A stretch of DNA of 64,000 bases from Peronospora farinosa. Taxonomy: Eukaryota; Oomycota; Peronosporomycetes; Peronosporales; Peronosporaceae. The position numbers were made by a program, and so were the translations under genes. This document shows, piece by piece, positions 30,446 to 41,641 of this stretch. The notes under the pieces are model-generated. The model was given only the letters and a program-made list of their open reading frames with translations, was not told where the DNA came from and searched no databases. Position 1 is the stretch's first letter. Each line of letters begins with the position of its first letter. The stretch lies in assembly GCA_947646735.1 (NCBI GenBank), contig CANTFK010000705.1, positions 62,001 through 126,000 on the forward strand. Direction: 5' to 3'.

Positions 30446-33400
30446 ACACCAAGTTCCCATTCAGAGTGACCTTGATGCGAGTGCGTCCCTCCGTGGTGTC
30501 TACGGCTTCCCCAATACCAATACATTCTTGTCGTTCACTTTCATCAATTTGGCAGCCTACCTTACGAGCAAAGGCGATATCCAGAATGGATATCTCGGCC
30601 CCAGTATCGAACAACAAATTCGCATGGTCGTTGTTGACCTTTCCAGAGGCTTTCGCTTGGCTGAACCATTTAGTAGGGGCGTGGTATTTCCAGTACCCCC
30701 TAGACTCGCCTGGCAATAAGTCCAACTCCATTACTGAACTTTCTCGAACAAAATTATTAGGCTCATTCAAAGAAGCAACATGGACCACCGGGAAATTTCC
30801 AATCTTCGATATATTTCCAATCTTAACTGGAATACCCGTTCCCTCCTTGGGCTGTTTCTCCACATATGCAAAGATGCAACAATTAGAACGCTCGGCTCGT
30901 ACCAGATTCAAACCTGGCGAGCGTCCTAATTTGCCATCTTCTCGAGTTTCTCCGTGAACATCCCTGCATGCTTGGCTGGGTTGTACCATTGACGGAACAA
31001 ATTATAGAACTCCTCCATCTGGCACTTACCGATCTCGTGAATCTCTCCACAACCCCGGCATACAAACAGGCAGCGGTCAGACGGGTGACCTTTCCTTCCA
31101 CAGCGGTCGCAGGTCAATCTTTTCCAGCAATTCAGATCTCCATGTTTCTTGGACCCGCAATATGCAAATCTCGTGTTAGGGGTCGCTGATGACGGGCCGG
31201 GTCGCTGGTCTACCGCCTGGCGATGTTGGTCGGCCTCCCTAGTCGGTAGATTCTTTGAGAACCTCACACTTGGATCCCTCCCCGCTTCCTTCTCCATAAG
31301 GTAGACTCGTCTTAGATCTCCCTCATTCTCCGAGGAGTCTGGACTGGAATCTTCAGAGCTCGAGTCTTCCAGGGGCGTCCGTACTGCATGTATGGAGCGG
31401 CGATTTAGATCTCTCGGCCTCTCGGGTAGTGCCGGTGCCTTCTGACGAAACTTGTTTGATCCAAACAGCATCTTGCCTCGTCTTGCCTTCGTCCGCTGAC
31501 ATGCTGTCAATACTTCCTCCAATTCTTCCACGTCCGCCAGACGCAGCATAGTCAACTTGTCTGCTAGCTCTGGGTCGTCCACCGTCAAAATGTAGTGATC
31601 GACGTGATCCTTCTGAATCTTGGGCGACCCATCCTTAATCTTCATCTTCGCCCTGAGTCCAAGCACATTCAGGCGGTACAGATAATCCAGCGGGGTCTCT
31701 TCCGATCTTTTCTTCGCATGGTAGTACTGGCGGGCGACCGGCACCCCCGTACCACAGAAACGAATCATGAACTCTTGGATTAAGTCCTTCCAGTTTCCTC
31801 GGACTGAGCGACCCAGTTGACGGTACCAATTCTGCGCCGGTCCAGTCAGCAATCCTCCAAAAACGAGACATCGTTCATCATCTGGTGCTTGGTCTCTTAT
31901 AAATGCTGTCTTGACCGTTGATACCCATCTGCGCGCTCTGTCTTCGTCTTGGTCTCTTCCATGAAATTCTTTAAGATCCGAGGTCGCCGAGAGTTTGATG
32001 CGAGGGACCATATTTGGCATCTGTCCCAGCGCTGCGTTCGCCATCATCGACTGAGGTCCCCTCAAATCCATGTTGTCAGGGTCGAACTCACAGGAACCGA
32101 CGGATTCCATATCGACGTCGGTCATCGTGTGGCCTCTTGGCATTTGTATGCCTGGATGCTGGTCGTGGTTAGCGGTCGTCCTTTGCGCCTCTGGTCTTCC
32201 TCCTGCTACACTCCCGTTAGGGTGTGCCCGCGGTACTTGACGTTCATTCAAAAATCTTGCCATCGCCGCGTCGAAGAGGGTCTGCAGATCGCCTACCGGG
32301 TAGGTAGGTCCTTCCCCCCCCCCAGCATCTTCGTCACGGGGCAGAGCAAATTCCAACTTTTTCTCTTGCTGATTTCCCATTGGCTGAAAATCGGAATGAT
32401 TTTCATTCTTGCCACGCGTCGCCGTTTCAGAGACCACTTGGTTCCTGCTCCGCGCTGCGCGCTCGGGCCTGGAGCAGCGCCGCTCCAGTAGGGCCTAGGG
32501 GCATCCTAGTGACCGACCCAGTTGAGGACGATCCTGGGGACCACGGTGCTGCTTCCCTCTGGCCGCTTGGCATCCGGTGTTGAGATGGGTCTTGATTCGC
32601 CCCTGGGTGGCCGGCGGCTCCGTACATGTGGGGACCCACCGTGATGTCTTGAAGCGTCATCTGGCTGTCGTTGGACCGCTTGTGTGTAGGTGTCACCAGA
32701 GGTGGGTGTTCCGTTGCTGGTGTGGTACCCACCAGGATCGACAGACGCTTGTGCATATGTTCTAACGCTTTTGTGATTCTGTCGAATCCCAGGGATAGCA
32801 GGTCATCCGGGTCGAACCGACCTGCGACCATGTTCGCTTCACGAAGCATGGTGACCAGCGCTGTGATCGCGTCCGTGACGGAGTGCAGCCGTGGCAGGGT
32901 CGACACCGGCCCAGTGAGTTGACCCAGCTGCCGGATCTCCAGGGTCTTCGCGACGGGGTCGCTCTCCAGGAACGCGTTCAGCTTGCGTTGGTGGTAGGCC
33001 CTCGTGACATCAGCGTCTGTCCATGACGCCAGTCCTGCCTTCTCGGGGCCTATCGACTTGGTGTTTCCGGGTGCCTTCATCCGGAACTTCGTCGGCTTGG
33101 ACTGCGCGATCTTGTCTTTGTTGTTTTTTCGGGGACCTTAGCCTCTCGGTTTTCACCGTCGGCTGATGGTCCTCTGGATCATGATAGGCGTCATGACCCA
33201 AGGTGTCCTCAACGAGGACATAGGGAGGGTATTTAGGTTTTTCTTCAATAAATTCAACCTCGACCATGTTGACCGGGCCCCTCCCAAGGTCCGGTCGGTC
33301 CTTCGATCCTTTGTTTGTTTCTTCTTGAGTCACTGGCGATCGGTCTTCCAGTGACTCTTCGGTCTTGTGCTCCTTCTTGACTTGAACATCTTTATCGTCT

Positions 33401-33453
33401 TGGGACTCGCGGTGAAATCCCGCGTCTTCCGAAGATCCGGGCACGCGCACCAT
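30446..33453 (-). pseudogene. E2 leader ORF, gag and protease start
   Basis: The minus strand: PBS next to LTR 4, leader frame 33453-33010, gag from the ATG at 33080. Gag runs as 33080-32427 and 32437-30926; a frame change near 32430 separates them. The capsid region is intact here, without the AGTA duplication of E1 gag. Of the three zinc knuckles the first reads FAYCGSKKHGDLNC, so its first Cys is lost (Phe). The protease FDTGAEISILD is in the frame 30989-30446, which ends at GNLV where LTR 3 was inserted. Confidence 0.88.
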
Positions 33454-34697
33454 TGTGGTGGAGTGGGTTCTCAAAATTGTATGATGAGACCCCAAACCAC
33501 TCACTGTGCCGGACTGCCGACTGTCGGAGGGGGTACCCCGATGCCGCGTATGAACCTTCTCTCACCTTGTGTACCCGTCGGCTGGCGGGTTGCACTCTTC
33601 GGAGGACTTGGTGACGATGTAGATGTCTGCCTTGAGGGAGGTAGACCTGGGGGGCCTCGAGTGGATATGCTTCACTTGGTGGGCCGGTAGGTGGCCACTC
33701 GATCGACCTTGTCGAGAGTGGACTTAGAGCCAAATTCTTCAGGGGCACTTGTCGTCCCTGGCCTTTTCCTTCTGTTTCAGGGGTATTAACCACCTGACCT
33801 TTACGTTGCTCCCCGACCTTGAGGTGAGGGAGACCGCTTCCGATAGCGGGTCTTGGGGGGGGGGTGTTGCTACTCGAACGAGCTCACAGGCCAAATATAT
33901 CCTGGAGCTCTATTCGCACTTGAACTTCGCTACACAACTGTCTTCGACGGGGGGCCAAAATATATCCCTTCCCGGAACAGTGAGTAACTTAGAACAAGTC
34001 CTTCTTGGGTGACGGAGTCGTGCCACGTAGATCGCAAATTGAGTAGTATTTAATATAGTCCTATCCTTTTACCTCCTTTACTCTATCCTTGCCTGAAGCT
34101 CTGATTCCTTGCGTCGACTGGTCTGATCCTTGTATTAACTGGTCAGGAGTGGCTAAACCCCGAGGGGCCGAGGTCGACCAATGAGGGACCTGATCGACCA
34201 ATGAGGGACCTGATCGACCAATGAGGGACCCAGGTCTACCGATGAGGGACCTGGTTGACCAATGAGGGACCCAGGTCTATCGATGAGGAACCTGTTCGAC
34301 CAATGAGGGACCCAGGTCTACCGACGAGGTACCGGGTCTACCGATGAGGGACCCAGGTCTACCAATGAGGGACCGGGTCGACCAATGAGGGACCCAGGTC
34401 GACCGATGAGGGACCGGGTCGACCGATGAGGGACCTGTCCGACCAATGATGGACCGGGTCGACCAATGAGGGGCATGGTCGAATCCCTTCGGTACCGGCT
34501 AAACAGTACCCTGGTAATGACCTCTCCTTTGTTTGTCTTTCAAATTTTCAGCCAACGGTCGCTTCACTCCGAGGTTCCCATTATATCCGGTCCCTTCTCT
34601 CGAGTGCGTGGTCCCTTCTCCCTAGTCCACGGCCCTTTGTCCCTTCAATCCAACTAGAACCTGGGTCCTTCAAAATTTAGGAAACCACTTCACCACA
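33454..34697 (-). repeat. LTR 4, family A subtype 2 (5' LTR of E2)
   Basis: 1244 bp; on minus TGTGGTGAAGTGGTTTCC to CACTCCACCACA. The inner end is followed by A and the PBS (TGGTGCGCG). The outer end abuts GTGTACATC of the + pol block, the same junction that LTR 3 makes with the minus pol block. It contains a minisatellite of about 16 units at 34165-34475. Confidence 0.9.
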
Positions 34698-36626
34698 GTG
34701 TACATCTTTAAGGTGTGGGTAGGCCCTATGGTAGGCCAAGATGCAATTTTGGGGATGGACTTCATGGTCCCAGCCGGTATCCGGTTAGACTTGGCCGACG
34801 GAACTCTTTGCCTCCCCGATGAGGTCAGGGTACAGTTGACTGGGCGAAGGACACTGTATAATACGCGAGTATCGGATGTGAAATTGGGTCGGTATGTACA
34901 GATATCCGTTGGAGGATGTACGGAAGTGCCTCTCAAAAGGTCGACCTCAGAACAGTGGAAATTGTGGGTCACGAGAGGCGAACGATGGGTGACCACCATG
35001 ATACAAGGGATAGGACCTCGACCGATTTTGAAGATAACCAATGTCAGCCCTCGCCCCTTAACATTGCATGAAGATACCAAGGTAGGTATGTGGTTGACTA
35101 GGGAGCAAGTTCCAAGAACGCAAGGGTTTGTCTCGGTAGGCTCTCGAAGATATGCGGAATGGCTAAATCTGGCTTATGAATCTACCACTGACCAAGTCGA
35201 CCATCAGGTCGACCTAACGGAAGAGGAAGAGGGGCCACTAGTGGAGAGACCAGAGTATAAGACTCCGTCACACATCTTACAGCGACCGCAGGCCCCAACC
35301 CCAATGATGAATATAACACACCAACCGGTACCCGACAGTGAAGAACAACTGTGCGAAGAGAGGGTGAATTGGCAGGAGGGGACCGCCCAAAAGCGGAGTG
35401 TATTTGAAGAAGACCTACATACAGTGACCACCACCAATGAGAAGGAAGTCAAACCGGTAGACTTGTTACAGGCAGATGACCAGGTGTGTTCTTTCGAGAG
35501 TGGAGAACTTTGGGCCGAGGACATAAGGCCAGGGTGGGCGGTCGTACCGGAAGTGGACCCCTCATCCGAAGGCATTGCGTTAGAAGATATACAGATTCCA
35601 GATCCAGATGGGAACACTCCCGAAGAGGTGGACCGTTTGCGACAAATAATATGGAAGAAACGACATCTGCTGATGGGCAAAGGTAACGCCTTACCCCCGG
35701 CCGCCCGAGGAGCGATATGCGATATCGATGTAGGGAACGCAAGACCGATCGCGCAACGCGTACGAAAGGTGGCCCCTCAATTCAGAGAGAAGCTAGCCGA
35801 CCTGATCAAGGGACTGTTATCAGCAAAGATCATTCAGCCTTCCACCTCGCCATGGGCCAGCCCAATTGTAATTATCGTGAAGAAGAATGGGGTCGATATT
35901 CGATTGTGTATCGACTATCGGTTGGTGAATGATCTTACCCAGCTCATGGTATACCCGATGCCGTTGATTAACGAATTACTGGAAGACTTGGATGGAGCTT
36001 TATGGTACTGTTCTCTTGATATGGCGAGTGGTTTTTGGGTCGTCAGTATGACCGAAAGGGCGAGATTAATCTCAGCTTTCGTTACTCCACTGGGATTATT
36101 TGAATGGCTTCGGATGCCTTTTGGGCTTAAGAATGCGCCTCAGATATATCAAAGGTTGTTGGATAATGCGTTATATGTATTCTTGCGGATTTCGCCAGGG
36201 GCTGCCACAGAGGAAACAGAGGATTTGTTCGCAACAGGGGAACCAGATGCAAACTCGGGCCTCTCTGTATTGGGTCGACGATCATACATTGACGATATAC
36301 TTGTTCCGGCCGAATCGTGGGACGTATTATGCCAGAAAGTGGAGCGGCTGCTAGACGTGTGTGACTATTGGAATTTGTCGGTCAGTGCCGTCAAGAGTAC
36401 GTGGGGATGTCGGAAGGTCGAGTATCTTGGACATCGAGTTTCCAAAGGGGGACTAGAGGCCCACCCAAAAGATCTTCAGTCTTTGGTCGACCTACCTCTA
36501 CCGACAACACTGAAGGCTATGCAGTCCTTTCTAGGAAGCCTAAATTACTACAGCAGGTACATCGAAGATTATGCCATATACGCGTCGATCCTTTACGAAC
36601 TGAGAGAGGTGGATTTTCACGCTTGA
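34698..36626 (+). pseudogene. E1-type pol: protease end, reverse transcriptase
   Basis: 642 codons, nearly identical to E2 29083-27150: spacer, RT with SLDMASGFW, MPFGLKNAPQIYQ and YIDDILVPAESW. It ends at a TGA at 36624-36626 where E2 has TGG (Trp, in FHAWRCKF). The first base is the LTR 4 junction. Confidence 0.92.
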
Positions 36627-39430
36627 AGGTGCAAATTTAAGGCTAACGAGGAAGTGGCGGCCCAGGAAGACGACGAAGAAAAATGGTCGAAGGTACAAGT
36701 AGCGTTTGCCATGCTCAAGAACAAGATTGCTACGGCGCCCATCCTACGACATTTCGACCCGGCTAGAGAGGCGGTCATCATTGTCTACGCAAGTGATTGG
36801 GCTATCTCGGCGTCGTTGGTGCAAAATTACGACGGCATGTATATGCCGGTAATGTTTACGAGCCGAACCCTCAAGTCAAACGAGGTGAACTATAGCACAG
36901 TGGAAAAGGAAGTGTTGGCGTTGTTACGGATATTGGAAACTTGCTTCACGATGTTGGTCACCCGACCTCTCAAAGTTCTGACGAGGCATTCTACACTAGC
37001 CTGGCTAGTAAAGTCTTCGGGGTTGCAAGGTCGCTTAGGAAACTGGGCCGCTCTCTTGTCCTAGTGAACTTTGGAGATTGTGAAATGCAAGAAAGGCGAA
37101 GACCAGGTACTGGGGGCGTTAGCTGCCAGCATTACGCCTCGAGAGAGTGTGGACTCAATTCTGTCGTCAATTGCTCCCAAGAAGCAATCCAGGCAAGTGG
37201 CCGACCTACCGACGCCCACAGTGAAACCAAACGAAGAACTGTATGTGATGAGTTTCGATGGGTCGGCGCGGGTGAAGCAAGGAGGAGGCGCCTGCAGCGC
37301 TATTGTGTGGAGACTCCCTGCATGGACTATAGTCGCCGCTGCATCGAATATCTCGACAAGTCTACAGTGAATGAGGCTGAATATGAGGGCATGTTACTGG
37401 GTTTTGACCTGTTGGAGCCAATGGAGCGACGGCGTTTGATTATTTGTGGAGACTCCAATCTGGTTATAAGACAGATGCGTGGAGAGATTGAATGCAAAGC
37501 TTCAGGTTTATCCCCGTTGCGGGCCCAGGCGCTGAGTAAACTTCAGTCGTGGCCCAACCAGGCAGTCCTACATGTGAAACGAGACTGGAATCAGAGCGCA
37601 GACCAGTTGGCTAGTACAGCTTTACATCAGCAGCAAGGGGTCGAGTCGATACCAAGAGGAGAGTGGTCAGGTCTAGAAACAACCAATCGGCTGCCAGAGG
37701 TGCTGGTCCCTAGAGACCGAGGTCAGTCGGTCAAGGTATCTGCGGTGACGAGATCACGGCTCCCCGTCAAAATATCGGGAGAGGTTATGCAAGAAGATGT
37801 GGTACAACAACTCCGGATGGATAGAATACGTGATGCGCAAGAAGAGGAGAGCTGGGTGTGCGAGTTGAAGGCATATTTGCAAGGAGACTGGAAAGACTTG
37901 TCGGTGGAAGCGGCCAGAAACTGCAGCAAAATGTCGGAGGATTACGAGATAAGTGAAGAGGGACTGATGGTGTACTGCCCCGGCCAGAGAATCAAGGGAG
38001 ACGACCGAGACATAACTGCCAGATTGGTGATACCTGAGAGTCTCCAAGCCGACGTCCTCCATCATTATCATACGAGTTTGGAAGGCGGCCATCAGGAGAT
38101 CGGGCGTACTTATCATCGGATCCGACGATATTGCCATTGGAGGGGTCTGTTCCGGAGTGTTCAGAAATATGTGGGTCAGTGCATAGATTGTGAGACTGGT
38201 AAAGGGAGACCCACTTTACAAGGGAGGTCTCCGGGGAATGTTGAAGCGACGTACCCCTTCCAAATTATCGCGATGGACCACATACCATCTCTCCCCAAGT
38301 CACATAAAGGAAACACGGAACTACTGATTTGGATCGACCTGTTCACAGGTTATGTGATGGCTAAAGCGAGTGCGTCACGGACAGCCCAGACAGTGGCTGA
38401 GGGATATGAAGAATGCGTTTTCCGCCGTTTTGGTGCCAGTGAGACGATCCGTCACGATCGGGAACCGGGGTTTATGTCGGACTTCTTCCGAGCGTTCAGT
38501 CGTATGGTAGGTCAACGTCAGAGAGCGACCATGGCCTACCGACCTCAAGCGAACGGCACTGCGGAGAGAATGGTCCAGACTCTAACAAGATCGCTCAAGA
38601 TGTACGTAGCCGACGTGGGACAGCGAGACTGGGATGAATACGCGGAACGATTAACGTTCGCGTTAAATACGGCTCAAGACAGAGTGCGTGAGGAAACACC
38701 GTTCTATCTGGTACATGGATGGGATGCTAGGACCACTCTTGAGACTATGTTACCGGTGGTGAACACTCGACGTCGAGAATCAGGACCTCGGAGATGGAGA
38801 TATCGGATTCAGAGTCACTATCAGCGAGCAAGAGACCAAGTCAACGAGAATTTACGGGCGGCTAGTCAGGCTCGGGTGCAAGCACAAAATGAAGGGGTAG
38901 TCGGCCACGAAATTCAGCCAGGGACCCGGGTATGGCTATACTTGGACCGAGTGAAGGAGGGGTATGCCAAAAAATTGGCCCACCTATGGCACGGACCGTT
39001 CCGAGTCCAGGAGTTAGTCGGAGATCATGCGGTACGTCTGGAGTTACGAGGTACAGAATACAGACTATTCCCAATCGTACACATCTCCAAGCTCAAGCCC
39101 GTCAGAGAGTTCCCCGATCGACCGAACAGCGAGCTGAAAGTGGATGGAACAGATCGAGTCGACTTCGATGAATGTCTGCTACCAGAAGACAGCTGGGTGC
39201 GGGAATTGGAAGAGGGCGAGTATGAAGTCGAAGAAATTTTAGAGAGTCGTACAGGCAAGAAGACTCGGTATGGGAGGCAACAACGAGAATTCCTCGTGCA
39301 ATGGAAGGGACACTCTGACCCCTCGTGGGTGGACGAAGGGGATCTGAATTGCGGAGCCTTACTCCGGGACTTCGAGCGCAAGAACACAAGCCATAACCGC
39401 TTCGAAGTAATGCAAAGCCATGAAAACTAG
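36627..39430 (+). pseudogene. E1-type pol: tether RNase H, archaeal-type RNase H, integrase, chromodomain
   Basis: After the stop at 36626 the same frame continues through the degenerate RNase H (VYASDWAIS, LTRHSTLAW) to stops at 37063-37069 (TAG, TGA; E2 reads through). The second RNase H begins SFDGSARVKQ, loses one A near 37349 (frameshift), then continues in the long frame to 39430: NEAEYEGM, CGDSNLV, WNQSADQL, the integrase zinc and DDE core, HGPFRV module and chromodomain ending at 39430. The lesions differ from those in E2. Confidence 0.92.
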
Positions 39431-39620
39431 CCGGCGGTAGCAAGTTTCGTGGAGGGTGGACCGATTCCCTCAATGGTCGGCCCAGCCCCTCGTTGGAAGA
39501 CTTGGGTCGCCTGCGGGGCGGCCTTGAATTTCCAAGAGTTAAGGGTATAGGAGAATGGAGAACAAAGGACGGCGATTACCAAGATCAATCAGAACAGAAG
39601 AAGGTTCATGTCCAAGGGAA
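39431..39620. other. Spacer between pol and antisense ORF in E1
   Basis: No coding signal. It contains two minisatellite-like units (CCCTCAATGGTCGGCCC, CCCCTCGTTGGAAG) and the left breakpoint (ACAAAGG, 39562-39568) of the deletion seen in E2. Confidence 0.6.
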
Positions 39621-39623
39621 GAC

Positions 39624-41598
39624 CTAAACGGATGGCACAAACTTGCCTTTGAGGCGTGGAACTAAAGCGCCAGGATGGGGCACAGAAGACAAACGATACT
39701 GGGTGAGCCACGGCCACGCGGAATCCGACACCCGAAGGGCCTCAAGCAGGTCGACCGGGTCCGACCCCTCTTCACGACCAGGGAACCAATAAACCACACG
39801 GCGGGTTCGAGGAAGATAACGGAAGAAGGGATCCAGGAAGATGTCGAGATCGCAGTGGCCCCTGCTCATCCCAATGAAGATAAGGTCGACCACCTCCCGC
39901 CAAGCTCGAGTTGCCCGACTCCGACGCTTCTTCCGCGCGTTGTAGTAGGACGCGAGGAAAGAGTTCGCTCGCGCTTGGTCCTTGGAGATCCACAAGCAGT
40001 GGGTCGCCTCCCAAAGAGCTTGACTATGCTCTTCGTCAAACTGGATGTAGGCCGCTGCCAACTGGGCGAACCAGCCAACAGGTCGGAAGGACACGGGCTG
40101 CATGGGAACACGAGCTTCCACCCAAGGTTCCGCCGCTAGCAATCTCTGGATCATTGGAGGGTTCATCAACGACCTCTTCCATTTGGGGGGCCGGTCGAGG
40201 GTTTCCGTCCGGAGGGCCAAACCAACCCCAAGGTAGATCCAGCTGGTCGACCAAGTCTGTGGAAGACATTGTAACAATGCACCACGAATTGACCAGGTCG
40301 ACCGGCCAAGGTGCCACTTCCGCAGCGGAAAAGGTCTTCGACTGCATGTATCCGGGGATCATGGCGTCTCTGGGAAGCAGGCTGGAGTCGGCCAGAAGGG
40401 GCGAAGTGTTGTCCGCGACAGGAGGCGCACTCTTGTTTTTCTCCGCAGACGACTCGGTCTCCGAGTCCGATGTCCCGAACATCGCCCGTTCCAACGAGAG
40501 GCCGGTAGCCGAGGTGGTCCTCAATGGAGGAGTGGACGTCGACGGAAGACGTACAGGGTTCGCGCTGGCAGGGCGCCGACTAGCAGAACGAGACTTGGCC
40601 AGAGCCGCCCGAAGGGTCTCGCTGTCGTCGCTGAGGTCGTCGTCCGAAGACTCAAGCACGACAGGGGAACGACCACTAGAGACCGCCGACGGTGGTATCG
40701 TAGAGGCGTCGGGCTTCGGAAGCTTGGAGGTTTTGGCGGGTACCCGGGGTGACGGCCGCCGGGACCGTTTACCAAGAGCTTTCGCCGGCCGCGAAGGGGA
40801 ACATGCGGCCGGGGGCGAAGCTGCCGAAGGAGTAGCTGGTCCTAGAGGTGGCCCGTCAGAGAAGTCGACATGGTCGAGCTCTGCGGCGAGAAGCGAGTAC
40901 CGGCTTCGGATGTGGTCGACCTTCCATCGCAGACGGTCCACCAGTGCAGTCTCGCGCTGGAGAGCTTCGCGAAGTTGGGCCACCAGCCGGGACTTGTCGC
41001 GCAGTGCCTCCTCCAACCGCTCACAACGAGTGGCCAACAAGGCGGCCGAAGGGGGAAGGACACCTAGCCGACCCTCGCAGTCTTCGATGCGGCGGGAATG
41101 GGCGTCCGCGAGAGCTTGCAATTCCCGCAGAGCTGCCCGTACGTTAACGGGTACGGAAGACGGACGGTCAACCATGGGGGTCGGCGTGACAGGAGCATCT
41201 GCTGTCTCGACAGGAGGCAAAGCGGTGGAAACAGGAGAGCTGTGAACGACAACAATTTCAGCAGCACTCAACTGCGAACACACCGGCCCGGGAAGGTCGG
41301 CCAAGGACGCCTCTCTACATGGAGAGGCAACCGAAGGCGCGACGGCGATTGAAGTCGGCTCCTCAGATGGTGGGTCAGCGGACGGTGGGTCAGCAGATGA
41401 GGGGTTAGAACCAGGGGTGATTGAAGGCGCTGGGGCGACCGAGGTCGGCTCTTCAGTCGGTGGATCAGCGGACGGTGGGTCAGCAGACGGTGGATCAGAA
41501 CCAGGGGAAGACATGGCTGGACAGACACGAGTTAGAGGTGGAGGAGCTACAAAGGGGACAATGAAGGACCTACGTGACGAAGGAAGTGAAGACATGCG
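39624..41598 (-). CDS. Family A antisense ORF: Pro/Ser-rich coiled-coil protein (frameshifted)
   Basis: The frame 41853-40036 stays open for 605 codons. The likely start inside the element is the Met at 41598 (MSSLPSSRRS), since upstream codons lie in the LTR. The N-terminal part is a Pro/Ser/Ala/Asp repeat (units like SADPPSEEPTSIA). A coiled coil follows (CERLEEALRDKSRLVAQLRE ... ETALVDRLRWKVDH), then an acidic, Ser-rich region and IPGYMQSKTFSAAEVAPW. Near 40200 the reading passes to the frame 40277-39624, which holds FAQLAAAYIQFDEEHSQALW, a basic NARKKRRSRATRAW stretch and GHCDLDIFLDPF. The last blocks match family B (4480-5260) at the protein level. It lies outside pol, so it is not a pol shadow. 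No known domain was recognised. Confidence 0.7.
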
Positions 41599-41601
41599 CG
41601 T

Positions 41602-41641
41602 GCTCAATCCGTTGCACGGTTGAGCAAGTGCAGGGGGCGGC
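41602..41641 (+). other. Hairpin and polypurine tract before 3' LTR of E1
   Basis: 41602-41625 forms a hairpin (arms GCTCAATCCGT and ACGGTTGAGC). The purine-rich GCAGGGGGCGGC (41630-41641) directly precedes the LTR and is the expected plus-strand primer. Confidence 0.65.

Larger units (their letters stand above)
23050..34697 (-). mobile_element. Element E2: family A Gypsy retrotransposon, minus strand
   Basis: In minus-strand order: 5' LTR (34697-33454), PBS, gag (33453-30446), antisense solo LTR insertion (30445-29084), pol (29083-24350), short 3' region, PPT and 3' LTR (24125-23050). The body is colinear with E1. It lacks about 1987 bp between pol and the PPT, including most of the antisense ORF. 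The outer ends have no matching target duplication (ACTTG on the left, GTGT on the right). The 5' LTR is subtype 2 while the 3' LTR is subtype 1, so recombination between LTRs is likely. Confidence 0.8.

Noticed and set aside
23050..34697. E2 as a simple insertion into E1
   Set aside because: There is no target duplication at its ends and about 100 bp of E1 is present on both sides, so recombination or misassembly must be involved.
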